64,000 nt of DNA from Symsagittifera roscoffensis. Taxonomy: Eukaryota; Xenacoelomorpha; Acoela; Convolutidae. Below the pieces are notes generated by a model. That model searched no databases. It was given only the letters and a program-made list of their open reading frames with translations, and was not told the origin of the DNA. The position numbers and the translations under genes were made by a program. Shown here one piece after another: positions 47,485 through 60,763 of this stretch; position 1 is the stretch's first letter, and the number at the start of each line of letters is the position of its first letter. The stretch lies in the NCBI RefSeq assembly GCF_963678635.1, contig NC_087069.1, positions 46,892,276 through 46,956,275 on the forward strand. Direction: 5' to 3'.

Positions 47485-49645
47485 CTAGCACAATCAGGTA
47501 CTAGTGGCTTGATTTCGGTTTTTAGTATTTTCTGGAACCAAAAGAGAGTCTCGTCAAGCATCGACATCATGTGGTCAAGCAAATACGTGGACTTCTACGC
47601 ATTCCCATTGCAAAGCGCCCTTCGGGCGCAAATGCCAACGCTCAATGAATTTTGCCAGGTGAAAAAAAAATTATTTAAAAATGTCTGCTAAATTTTACTT
47701 TAAACTACCACCAAAAAACGCAAATAATTCAAAGTGTAAAACAATCAAATTTTCGCCAATACCGGACATGCAATGAGACTGATTTTGGCAAAAGTTAAAT
47801 AGAAATTGTAGAAACAAGCAAGAAAAGAATTGTTCAAAAAAAGAACGCAACATCAGAAAATTATTTGATCTCCGCTAATGACATAATTATGATCAGGCTG
47901 ATTTCAGACTTTAAGCGTAGAGTTTACGGTTACGGCTGCTCCCTCTAGAGGTCCCAGAGGGACCGAGTGAGCATCCTACCTCGATCCAGGATAACGGATA
48001 GTTGTTTTAATTTTTCACAAAAATTTTTTTCACTAATGCTTGTCTTCAATTCCTCATGAGAAGCTGTATAAATTAAAAAAAAAATTGATTTTATTAATCA
48101 ATGCTTCCAAGAACAACTGATGTTAGGCGGTTACAAATGCGGTTGGTGAAAACTAGTGGGGATAATGATGAGAAAAGTTGTAAGTTTTCAAATGAATTTA
48201 AAAACAGTTTTTTTTCTTTTTTCTTCTGTAAATCGGTAGAAATGAATCAGTTTTTTTTTAATTTTACCTCGCACCACCCACTGTTCTTAAGTATTGAAGA
48301 TTCCTGTTCTAGCCGTTTATAACACTTTGGCAGAAACAACATCAATTTGATGTAAAATGTTTTTAAAAAGAGAAAAATTTGAAAATTATGTTTTTTTTAA
48401 AAAAAACTCAAAAACTTGTAATTTTCAAAATTGAAAAAAGTGAAAATCAATTGCATATTACGATTCAGCGTACCCAACTTAGTGGGTCTAGCATTTTAAA
48501 TTAACAAAAAATGTTGAAAATTGTAGATTTTATGAAGTTTTCATTTTGGCTATTTTTCCTTGTCGCCTCCACTTAAGGCACCTTTGAGCCAACTTGAGAA
48601 ACTGGAATCTAAACAAGCTGTACAGATAGTCTGAATGAGCCATTTTCAGCGTGATAATACGCCTGGAAGAAAAAAACTCAAGAAAAGAAAGAAAATTATG
48701 AACTTTAACCTTTTTTCTTCTTCAAATGGCGATACTTAGAATAATTTTTCAGCTGAAAAGTTCAAAAAAAATCAAAAAATTCAAATTTTGAAAAAATTTT
48801 AAAAAAAATCTCATCAGTCTGTTTATTGGAGTCTTCGAGGTTTTGGAAGATCTTATCTGGCGGCTAACAACAAAAAGATCACTTATTATAAAAATTTGAG
48901 AAAGGTCAAAAAAACATGTTTTTTCGATTTTTTTGACAGAATTCCGAAAGCAATATGTTGGCTTAAAACAAAAATGAGGGCCTAAAATTAGTACAAACAG
49001 TACTCCCACATAAAGTACATTAGGTTGGAAACAAAAAATTGACTCTGAATCAAAAATCGTTTTTAACTTTATTTCTGAACAAAAAATTGTAAAAAAATCA
49101 AAAATTTAAATTTTTTTTGAAAAAAATGATTGTTTTGAAAAAGTGCCAATTTTTAGCTGAAACTTTTCATTTTAGCTATGAAAGCCAGAGCAATGCCCTT
49201 TAAGCTCAAATAAATTAATTAGGCAAGTTATTTTCAAGTTTTTTCGTTAAAGGCTTTTATTTTGAAAAAGTATTCAAAAATGGGTAAAAAAAAGTCAAAA
49301 AAATCAATTTTCTCCGATTCAAAAACCTTCACTACCATGATGATTAGTTCGTTAGATAGGACTACTGAGATCAGTTTAGACTTACTTTCATAAAAATATC
49401 AAAAATTTTACTTATTTTTGAGAATTAAGCAAAATAAAAACTTTTCCCAAATTGGGCAAAATGCCCAAATTAGCCCAAACACCTGTTAAAAATTGTTGGG
49501 TCCAAAAGTCACAAAAGGAAACCCCTATTCATTTGACATTTTAGGGCCGCATGCAAAAAATTAGACCAATCTAACCTGACAATTTCGAGAATCGACTTTT
49601 TTGCAAAATTTCTCTATAGTCCATTTGAGGGATATTACTTGTACC

Positions 49646-49666
49646 GGTGGGGGCCCCTACCCCACC
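49646..49666. repeat. Hairpin H0 of the 2.2-kb unit
   Basis: GGTGGGG pairs with CCCCACC around a 6-7-base loop. The same hairpin occurs in each unit just before the unit boundary (for example about 56281, 58495 and 60709). In a diverged relative at 63187-63208 the stem is GGAAGGGG / CCCCTTCC. Confidence 0.7.
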
Positions 49667-49825
49667 TCAAAAAATTTTGTAATGCTGGAACGCGGCCACC
49701 TAGCACCCTCAAGGTCACGTGACTTACTTTTGTTTTTGGTATTTTCTGAAACCAAAACAATAAGGTCATGCGCCAATATCATGGCCTCAAGCAAAGACGT
49801 CGGACTCTACGCATTCACATTAGCC

Positions 49826-49844
49826 TTGCGCCATTCGGGCGCAA
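49826..49844. repeat. Hairpin H1 of the 2.2-kb unit
   Basis: Here the stem is TTGCGCC / GGGCGCAA. In most units it is GCGCCC-TTC-GGGCGC (for example 54250-54264). It lies inside the exon-like island. A weaker version (GCCCCC-TAC-GGGCGC, one mismatch) is at about 60898-60912. Confidence 0.65.
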
Positions 49845-50147
49845 ATGCCAATGCTCAATTAATTTTGCCAGGTGAAAATTTTTCAAAGGAAAATTCTGAT
49901 AAATTTTAACTGAAACTACCACCAAAAAAACCAAAGATATCAAAGTGTGAAACAATCAAGTTTTTGCTAATACCGGGCATGCAGTGAGACTGATTTCGGC
50001 AAAAATAAAATGGAAAATGAAGGAAATGGAAAGAAAAAAATTGTTCAAAATAAGAACGCAACTTCAAAAACTTATTTGATCTCCGCTAATGTCATAATTC
50101 CGATCAGGCTGATTTCAGATTTTAAGCGTCAAATTTACGGTTACGGC

Positions 50148-50184
50148 TGCTCCCTCTACAGGTCCCAGAGGGACCGAGTGAGCA
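50148..50184. repeat. Hairpin H2 of the 2.2-kb unit
   Basis: The outer stem TGCTC / GAGCA encloses the perfect inner hairpin GGTCCC-AGA-GGGACC. It is present in all units (47937-47973, 52360-52396 and so on). It sits about 310 bp after H1. The diverged counterpart is at 61242-61282. Confidence 0.7.
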
Positions 50185-53100
50185 TCCTACCTCGATCCAG
50201 GATAACGGATAGTTGTTTTCAATTTTTCACAAAGTTTTTTTCACTAATGCTTGTTTTCAATTCCTCATGAGAAGCTGTATAATTTTTTAAAAAATTGATT
50301 TTATTAATCAATGCTTCCAAGAACAACTGTTGTTAGGGGGTTACAAATGCGGTTGGTGAAAACTAGTAAGGGATAATGATGAGAAAAATTGTAAGTTTTC
50401 AAATGAATTTAAAAACAGTTTTTTCTTTTTTCTTTTGTAAATCGGGAGAAATGAATCACTTTTTTTTTGTTTTCCTCGCACCACTCACTGTTCTTAAGTA
50501 ATGAAGATTCCTGTTCTAGCCGTTTATTACACTTTGGCAGAAACAACATCAATAGATGTAAAATGTTTAAAAAAAAAAAATTAAAAATTATGTTTTTTTT
50601 TTTTAAAAAAGTCAAAAATTTGTAATTTTCAAAATTGAAAAAAAGTGAAAATTAATTGCGTATTACGATTCAGCGTACCCAACTTAGTGGGTCTAGCATT
50701 TTAAATTACCAAAAAATGTTGAAAATTGTAGATTTTATGAAGTTTTCATTCTGGCTATGTTTCCTTGTCGCCTCCACTTAAGGCACCTTTGAGCCAACTT
50801 GAGAAACTGGAACCTAAACAAGCTAAGCAGATAGTCTGAATGAGCCATTTTTAGCTTGATAACACGCCTGGAAGAAAAAAAAATCCAGAAAAGAAAGAAA
50901 ATTTTGAACTTTAACCTTTTTTTCTTCTTCAAATGGCGATACTTAGAATAATTTTTCAGCTGAAAAGTTCAAAAAAAATCGAAAAATTCGAATTTTGAAA
51001 AATTTTTAAAAAAATCTCATCACTCTGTTTATTGGAGTCTTCGAGGTTTTTGGAGACCTTATCTGGCGACTAACAACAAGTGGATCACTTATTTTAAAAT
51101 TTTGAGAAAGGTCAAAAAAACATATTTTTTCGACTTTTTTCACAGAATTCCGAAAGCAATATCTTGGCTAAAAACAAGAATGAGGGCCTAAAATTAGTAC
51201 AAACAGTACTCCCACATAAGGTAAATTAGGGTGGAAACAAAAAATTTACTCTGACTCAATAATCGTTTTTTAACTTTATTTCTGAACAAGAAATTGAAAA
51301 GAAATCAAAAACTTAAAATTTTTTTGAAAAAAATGATTTTTTTTTAAAAGTGCCAATTTTTAGCTGAAACTTTTCATTTTAGCTAAGAAAACCAGAGCAA
51401 TGCCCTTTAAGCTCAATTAAATTAATATAGCAAATTGTTTTCAAGTTTTTTCGTTAAAAGCTTTCATTTTGAAAGAGTAGTCAAAATTGGGTAAAAAAAA
51501 GTCAAAAAAATCAATTTTCTCTGATTCAAAAACCTCCACCACCATGATAATTAGTTCGTTAGATAGGACTCCTAAGATCAATTTAGACTTACTTTCATAA
51601 AAATATCAAAATTTTTACTTATTTTTGAGAATTAAGCAAAATAAAAATTTTTCCCAAATTGGGCAAAAAGCCCAAGTTAGCCCAAACACCTGTTAAAAAT
51701 TGTTGGGTCAAAAAATCACAAAAGGAAACCCCTATTCGTTTGACATTTTAGGGCCGCATGCAAAAAATTAGACCAATCTAACCTGACAATTTCGAGAATC
51801 AACTTTTTTGTCAAGATTCTCTAAAGACCAATTTAGGGAGATTACTTGTACCGGTGGGGGCCCTACCCCACCTAAAAAATTTTTGAAATGCTGGAACGCG
51901 GCCACCTAGCACCCTCAAGGTCACGTGACTTATTTTTTTTTTGGTATTTTCTGAAACCAAAAGAGAGCATGGTCACGCATCGACATCACATCATGTGCTC
52001 AAGCAAATACGTGGACTTCTACGCATTCCCATTCGCAGTGCGCCCTTCGGGCGCAAATGCCAATGCTCAATTAGTTTCGCCAGGTGAAAATTTTTTAAAG
52101 AAAAATTCTGATAAATTTTAACTTAAACTACCATCAAAAAACGCAAAGATTTCAAAGTGTAAAACAATCAAGTTTTTGCTATTACCGGGCATGTAGTGAG
52201 ACTGAATCCGGCAAAAATAAATTGAAAAATGAAGGAAATGGAAAGAAAAAAATTGTTCAAAATAAGAACGCAACATCAAAAACTTATTTGATCTCCGCTA
52301 AGGTCATAATTCCGATCAGGCTGATTTCAAATTTTAAGCGTACAATTTACGGTTACGGCTGCTCCCTCTACAGGTCCCAGAGGGACCGAGTGAGCATCCT
52401 ACCTCGATCCAGGTTAACGGATAGTTGTTCTTAATTTTTCACAAATTTTTTTTTCACTAATGCTTGTTTTCATTTCCTCATGAGAAGCTGTATTAATTTT
52501 TAAAAAATTGATTTTATTAATCAATGCTTCCAAGAACAACTGATGTTAGGCGGTTGCAAATGCGGTTGCTGAAAACTAGTAAGGGATAATGATGAGAAAA
52601 ATTGTAAGTTTTCAAATGAATTTAAAAACAGTTTTTTTCTTTTTTTCTTTTGTAAATCGGGAGAAATGAATCTTTTTTTTAAAAAGTTTTCCTCGCACCA
52701 ACCACTGTTCTTAAGTAATGAAGATTCCTGTTCTAGCCGTTTATAACACTTTGGCAGAAAAAACATCAATATGATGTAAAATGTTTTAAAAAAGAGAAAA
52801 ATTTAAAAATTATGTTTTTTTAAAAAAATCAAAAATTTGTAATTTTCAAAATTGAAAAAAAAGTGAAAATTAATTGCATATTACGATTCAGCGTACCCAT
52901 TTTAGTGGGTATAGCATTTTGAATCACCAAAAAAGTTTAAAAAATGTAGATTTTATGAAGTTTTCATTTTGGCTATTTTTCCTTGTCGCCTCCACTTAAG
53001 GCACCTTTGAGCCAACTTGAGAAACTGGAACCTAAACAAGCTATACAGATAGTCTGAATGAGCCATTTTCAGCGTGATAACACGCTTGGAAGAAAAAAAA

Positions 53101-56100
53101 CTGCAGAAAAGAAAGGAAATTTTGAACTTTAACCTTTTTTCTTCTTCAAATGGCGATACTTAGAATAATTTTTCAGCTGAAAAGTTCAAAAAAAATCAAA
53201 AAATTCAAATTTTGAAGAAATTTAAAAAATCTCATCAGTCTGTTCATTGGAGTTTTCGAGGTTCTGGAAGACCTTATCTGGCGACTAACAACAAGTGGAT
53301 CACTTATTTTAAAATTTTGAGAAAGGTCAAAAAAACATGTTTTTTCGACTTTTTTGACAGAATTTCGAAAGCAATATCTTGGCTAAAAACAAGAATGAGG
53401 GCCTAAAAATAGTACAAACAGTACTCCCACATAAAGTACATTAGGTTGGAAAGAACAAATTGACTCTGATTCAAAAATCGTTTTATAACTTTATTTCTGA
53501 ACAAAAAATTGTTAAAAAATCAAAAACTGAAAAATTTTTTGAAAAAAATGATTGTTTTGAAAAAGTGCCAATTTTCAGCTGAAACTTTTCATTTTAGCTA
53601 AAAAAGCCAGAGCAAGGCCCTTTAAGCTCAGATAAATTAATTAAGCAAATTATTTTCAAGTTTTTTCGTTAAATGCTTTTATTTTGAAAAAGTATTCAAA
53701 AATGGGTAAAAAAAAGTCAAAAAAATCAATTTTCTCAGATTCAAAAACCTCCACCACCATGATGATTAGTTCGCTAGATAGGACTACTAAAACCAATTTA
53801 GACGTATTTTCATAAGTATATCAAAATTTTTACTTATTTTTGAGAATTAAGCAAAATAAAAACTTTTCCCAAATTGGGCAAAAAGCCCAAATTAGCCCAA
53901 ACACCTGTTAAAAATTGTTGGGTCAAAAAATCACAAAAGGAAACCCCTATTCGTTTGACATTTTAGGGCCGCATGCAAAAAATTAGACCAATCTAACCTG
54001 ACAATTTCGAGAATCGACTTTTTTGTCAAAATTCTCTAAAGACCAATTTAGGGAGATTACTTGTACCGGTGGGGGCCCTACCCCACCTAAAAAATTTTTG
54101 AAATGCTGGAACGCGGCCACCTAGCACAATCAGGTACTAGTGGTGGATGTTTGTTTTTCGTATTTAGTCAAACCAAAAGAGAGCGTGGTCATGCATCGAC
54201 ATAATGTGCTCAAGCAAATATGTGGACTTCTACGCATTCCCATTCGCAATGCGCCCTTCGGGCGCAAATGCCAATGCTCAATTAATTTTGCCAGGTGAAA
54301 ATTTTTTAAAGAAAAATTCTGATAAATTTTAATTTAAACTACCACCAAAAAACGCAAAGATTTCAAAGTGTGAAACAATCCAGTTTTGGCTAATACCGGG
54401 CATGCAGTGAGACTGATTTTGGCGAAAATAAAATGGAAAATGATGGAAATGGAAAGAAAAAAATTGTTCAAAATAAGAACGCAACATCAAAAACTTATTT
54501 GATATCCGCTAATGTCATAATTCCGATCAGGCTGAATTCAGATTTTAAGCGTAGATTTTACGGTTACGGCTGCTCTCTCTACAGGTCCCAGAGGGACCGA
54601 GTGAGCATCCTACCTCGATCCAGGATAACGGATAGTTGTTTTAAATTTTTCACAAAATATTTTTTCACTAATGCTTGTTTTCAATTCCTCATGAGAAGCT
54701 GTATAAATTTTAAAAAATTGATTTTTTTAATCAATGCTTCCAAGAACAACTGATGTTAGGCGGTTACAAATGCGGTTGGTGAAAACTAGTTAGGGATAAT
54801 GATGAGAAAAATTGTAAGTTTTCAAATGAATTTAAAAACAGTTTTTTTCTTTTTTTCTTTTGTAAATCGGGAGAAATGAATCCGTTTTTTTTAAGTTTTC
54901 CTCGCACCACCCACTGTTCTTAAGTAATGAAGATTCCTGTTCTAGCCGTTTATAACACTTTGGCAGAAAAAACATCAATATGATGTAAAATGTTTTAAAA
55001 AAGAGAAAAATTTAAAAATTATGTTTTTTTTTTTAAAAAATCAAAAATTTGTAATTTTCAAAATTGAAAAAAAGTAAAAATTAATTGCCTATTACGATTC
55101 AGCGTACCCAATTTAGTGGGTCTAGCATTTTAAATTACCAAAAAACGTTGAAAATTGTAGATTTTATGAAGTTTTCATTTTGGCTATTTTTCCTTGTCGC
55201 CTCCACTTAAGGCACCTTTGAGCCAACTTGAGAAACTGAAACCTAAACAAGCTACACAGATAATCTGAATGAGCCATTTTCAGCTTGATAACACGCCAGG
55301 AAGAAAAAAAACTGTAGAAAAGAATGAAAATTTTGAACTTTAACCTTTTTTCTTCTTCAAATGGCGTTACTTAGAATAATTTTTCAGGTGAAAAGTTGAA
55401 AAAAAATCAAAAAATTCAAATTTTGAAAAAATTTAAAAAAAAATCTCATCAGTCTGTTTATTGGAGTCTTCGAGATTTTGGGAGACCTTATCTGGTGGCT
55501 AACAACAAGTGGATCACTTATTTTAAAATTTCGAGAAAGGTCAAAAAAACATGTTTTTTCAATTTTTTCGACAGAATTCCGAAAGCAATATCTTGGCTTA
55601 AAACAAAAATGAGGGCCTAAAATTAGTACAAACAGTACTCCCACATAAAGTACATTAGGTTGGAAACAAAAAATTGACTCTGACTCAAAAATCGTTATTT
55701 AACTTTATTTCTGAACAAGAAATTGAAAAGAAATCAAAAACTTAAAAATTTTTTGAAAAAAATGATTGTTTTGAAAAAGTGCCAATTTTTAGCTGAAACT
55801 TTTCATTTTAGCTAAGAAAGCCAGAGCAATGCCCTTTAAGCTCTAATAAATTAATAAACCAAATTGTTTTCAAGTTTTTTCGTTAAAGGCTTTTATTTTG
55901 AAAAGTTAGTCAAAAATGGGTTAAAAAAAGTCAAAAAAATTAATTTTCTCAGATTGAAAAACCTCCACTGCCATGATGATTAGTTCGTTCGATAGGACTG
56001 CTGAGATCAATTTAGACGTTCTTTCATAAGTATATCAAAAATTTTACTTATTTTTGAGAATTAAGCAAAATAAAAACTTTTCCCAAATTGGGCAAAATGC

Positions 56101-59100
56101 CCAAATTAGCCCAAACACCTGTTAAAAATTGTTGGGTCCAAAAGTCACAAAAGGAAACCCCTATTCATTTGACATTTTAGGGCCGCATGCAAAAAATTAG
56201 ACCAATCTAACCTGACAATTTCGAGAATCGACTTTTTTGCAAAATTTCTCTATAGTCCATTTGAGGGATATTACTTGTACCGGTGGGGGCCCCTACCCCA
56301 CCTCAAAAAATTTTGTAATGCTGGAACGCGGCCACCTAGCACAATCAGGTACTAGTGGTGGATGTTTGTTTTTCGTATTTAGTCAAACCAAAAGAGAGCG
56401 TGGTCATGCATCGACATAATGTGCTCAAGCAAATATGTGGACTTCTACGCATTCCCATTCGCAATGCGCCCTTCGGGCGCAAATGCCAATGCTCAATTAA
56501 TTTTGCCAGGTGAAAATTTTTTAAAGAAAAATTCTGATAAATTTTAATTTAAACTACCACCAAAAAACGCAAAGATTTCAAAGTGTGAAACCATCCAGTT
56601 TTGGCTAATACCGGGCATGCAGTGAGACTGATTTTGGCGAAAATAAAATGGAAAATGAAGGAAATGGAAAGAAAAAAATTGTTCAAAAAAGAACGCAACA
56701 TCAAAAACTTATTTGATGTCCGCTAATGTCATAATTCCGATCAGGCTGATTTCAGATTTTAAGCGCAGAGTTTACGGTTACGGCTGCTCCCTCTACAGGT
56801 CCCAGAGGGACCGAGTGAGCATCCTACCTCGATCCAGGATAACGGACAGTTGTTTTTAATTTTTCACAAAATTTTTTTCACTAATGCTTGTTTTCAATTC
56901 CTCATGAGAAGCTGTATAAATTTTAAAAAATTGATTTTTTTAATCAATGCTTCCAAGAACAACTGATGTTAGGCGGTTACAAATGCGGTTGGTGAAAACT
57001 AGTTAGGGATAATGATGAGAAAAATTGTAAGTTTTCAAATGAATTTAAAAACAGTTTTTTTCTTTTTTTCTTTTGTAAATCGGGAGAAATGAATCAGTTT
57101 TTTTTTAAGTTTTACTCGCACCACCCACTGTTCCTAAGAAATGAAGATTTCTGTTCTAGCCGTTTATAACACTTTGGCAGAAAAAACATCAATATGATGT
57201 AAAATGTTTTAAAAAAGAGAAAAAGTTAAAAATTATGTTTTTTTTTTAAAAATCAAAAAATTGTAATTTTCAAAATTGAAAAAAAGTAAAAATTAAACGC
57301 ATATTACAATTCACCGTACCCAATTTAGTGGGTATAGCTTTTTAAATTACCAAAAAATGTTGAAAATTGTAGATTTTATGAAGTTTTCATTTTGGCTATT
57401 TTTCCTTGTCGCCTCCACTTAAGGCACCTTTGAGCCAACTTGAGAAACTGGAAAGTAAACAAGCTATACAGATAGTCTGAATGAGCCATTTTCAGCGTGA
57501 TAACACGCCTGGAAGAAAACAAAACTCCAGAAAAGAAAGAAAATTTTGAACTTTAACCTTTTTTCTTCTTCAAATGGCGATACTTAGAATAATTTTTCAG
57601 CTGAAAAGTTCAAAAAAAATCAAAAAATTCAAATTTTGAAAAAATTTTTAAAAAATCTCATCAGTCTGTTTATTGGAGTCTTCGAGGTTTTGGGAGATCT
57701 TATCTGGCGGCTAACAACAAAAGGATCACTTATTATAAAAATTTGAGAAAGGTCAAAAAAACATGTTTTTTCGATTTTTTTGACAGAATTCCGAAAGCAA
57801 TATCTTGGCTAAAAACAAAAATGAGGTCCTAAAATTAGTACAAACAGTACTCCCACATAAAGTACATTAGGTTGGAAACAAAAAATTGACTCTGACTCAA
57901 AAATCGTTTTTTAACTTTATTTCTGAACAAAAAATTGTAAAAAAATCAAAAATTAAAAAATTTTTTGAAAAAAACGATTGTTTTGAAAAAGTGCCAAATT
58001 TTAGCTGAAACTTTTGATTTTAACTAAGAAAGCCAGAGCAATGTTCTTTAAGCTCAAATAATTTAATTAAGCAAATTATTTTCAAGTTTTTTCGTTAAAG
58101 GCTTTTATTTTGAAAAAGTATTCAAAAATGGGTAAAAAAAAGTCAAAAAAATTAATTTTCTCAGATTGAAAAACCTCCACTGCCATGATGATTAGTTCGT
58201 TCAATAGGACTACTGAGATCAATTTAGACGTATTTTCATAAGTATATCAAAATTTTTATTTATTTTTGAGAATTAAGCAAAATAAAAACTTTTCCCAAAT
58301 TGGGCAAAAAGCCCAAATTAGCCCAAACACCTGTTAAAAATTGTTGGGTCAAAAAGTCACAAAAGGAAACCCCTATTCGTTTGACATTTTAGGGCCGCAT
58401 GCAAAAAATTAGACCAATCTAACCTGACAATTTCGAGAATCGACTTTTTTGTCAAAATTCTCTAAAGACCAATTTAGGGAGATTACTTGTACCGGTGGGG
58501 GCCCTACCCCACCTAAAAAATTTTTGAAATGCTGGAACGCGGCCACCTAGCACAATCAGGTACTAGTGGTGGATGTTTGTTTTTCGTATTTAGTCAAACC
58601 AAAAGAGAGCGTGGTCATGCATCAACATAATGTGCTCAAGCAAATACGTGGACTTCTACGCATTCCCATTCGCAGTGCGCCCTTCGGGCGCAAATGCCAA
58701 TGCTCAATTAATTTCGCCAGGTGAAAATTTTTTAAAGAAAAATTCTGATAAATTTTAACTTAAACTACCATCAAAAAACGCAAAGATTTCAAAGTGTGAA
58801 ACAATCACGTTTTTGCTAATACCGGGCATGCAGTGAGACTGATTTTGGCAAAAATAAATTGAAAAATGAAGGAAATGGAAAGAAAAAAAATTGTTCAAAA
58901 TAAGAACGCAACATCAAAAACTTATTTGATCTCCGCTAAGGTCATAATTCCGATCAGGCTGATTTCAGATTTTAAGCGTAGATTTTACGGTTACGGCTGC
59001 TCCCTCTACAGGTCCCAGAGGGACCGAGTGAGCATCCTACCTCGATCCAGGATAACGGATAGTTGCTTTTAATTTTTCACAAAATCTTTTTTCACTAATG

Positions 59101-60763
59101 CTTGTTTTCAATTCCTCATGAGAAGCTGTATAAATTTTTTAAAAAATTGATTTTATTAATCAATGCTTCCAAGAACAACTGATGTTAGGCGGTTATAAAT
59201 GCGGTTGGTGAAAACTAGTAAGGGATAATGATGAGAAAAATTGTAATTTTTCAAATGAATTTAAAAACAGTTTTTTTCTTTTTTCTTTTGTAAATCGGGA
59301 GAAATGAATCATTTTTTTTAAAGTTTTCCTCGCACCAACCACTGTTCTTAAGTAATGAAGATTCCTGTTCTAGCCGTTTATAACACTTTGGCAGAAAAAA
59401 ACATCAATATGATGTAAAATGTTTTAAAAAAGAGAAAAATTTAAAAATTATGTTTTTTTTTAAAAATCAAAAATTTGTAATTTTCAAAATTGAAAAAAAG
59501 TGAAAATTAATTGCATATTACGATTCAGCGTACCCATTTTAGTGGGTATAGCATTTTGAATCAGCGAAAAATGTTAAAAATTGTAGATTTTATGAAGTTT
59601 TCATTTTGGCTATTTTTCCTTGTCGCCTCCACTTAAGGCACCTTTCAGCCAACTTGAGAAACTGGAACCTAAACAAGCTATACAGATAGTCTGAATGAGC
59701 CATTTTCAGCGTGATAACACGCTTGGAAGAAAAAAAACTGCAGAAAAGAAAGGAAATTTTGAACTTTAACCTTTTTTCTTCTTCAAATGGCGATACTTAG
59801 AATAATTTTTCAGCTGAAAAGTTCAAAAAAAATCAAAAAATTCAAATTTTGAAAAAATTTTAAAAAAACCTCATCAGTCTGTTTATTGGAGTCTTCGAGG
59901 TTTTGGGAGACCTTATCTGGCGGCTAACAACAAGTGGATCACTTATTTTAAATTTTTGAGAAAGGTCAAAAAAACCTGTTTTTACGATTTTTTAGACAGA
60001 ATTCCGAAAGCAATATCTTGGCTAAAAACAAAAATGAGGGCCTAAAAATAGTACAAACAGTACTCCCACATAAAGTACATTAGGTTGGAAAGAAGAAATT
60101 GACTCTGATTCAAAAATCGTTTTATAACTTTATTTCTGAACAAAAAATTGTATAAAAATCAAAAACTGAAAAATTTTTTGAAAAAAATGATTGTTTTGAA
60201 AAAGTGCCAATTTTTAGCTGAAACTTTTCATTTTAGCTAAAAAAGCCAGAGCAAGGCCCTTTAAGCTCAATTAAATTAATTAAGCAAATTATTTTCAAAT
60301 TTTTTCGTTAAAGGCTTTTATTTTGAAAAAGTATTCAAAAATGGGTAAAAAAAAGTCAAAAAAATCAATTTTCTCAGATTCAAAAACCTCCACCACCATG
60401 ATGATTAGTTCGCTAGATAGGACTGCTGAAACCAATTTAGACGTATTTTCATAAGTATATCAAAATTTTTATTTATTTTTGAGAATTAAGCAAAATAAAA
60501 ACTTTTCCCAAATTGGGCAAAAAGCCCAAATTAGCCCAAACACCTGTTAAAAATTGTTGGGTCAAAAAATCACAAAAGGAAACCCCTATTCGTTTGACAT
60601 TTTAGGGCCGCATGCAAAAAATTAGACCAATCTAACCTGACAATTTCGAGAATCAACTTTTTTGTCAAAATTCTCTAAAGACCAATTTAGGGAGATTACT
60701 TGTACCGGTGGGGGCCCTACCCCACCTAAAAAATTTTTGAAATGCTGGAACGCGGCCACCTAG

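Larger units (their letters stand above)
47485..60763. repeat. ~2.21-kb satellite, six tandem units
   Basis: Unit starts (CTAGCAC anchor) fall at 47485, 49700, 51906, 54121, 56336 and 58547, and the run ends at about 60763. An independent anchor (TACGGTTACGGCTGC) at 47925, 50136, 52348, 54559, 56773 and 58986 gives 2211-2214 bp spacing. Each unit has AT-rich filler plus conserved GC-richer islands: an exon-like island ending GCCAG|GTGAAAA, an island with AGGTCCCAGAGGGACCG, and CCTTGTCGCCTCCACTTAAG. No coding frame is kept across units. The array is unrelated in sequence to the neighbouring element B array. Confidence 0.9.

Noticed and set aside
48749-49009. Minus-strand 86-codon frame recurring in the 2.2-kb units.
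   Set aside because: Broken in several units, phenylalanine-rich because of poly-A on the other strand, no start context or conservation of frame.
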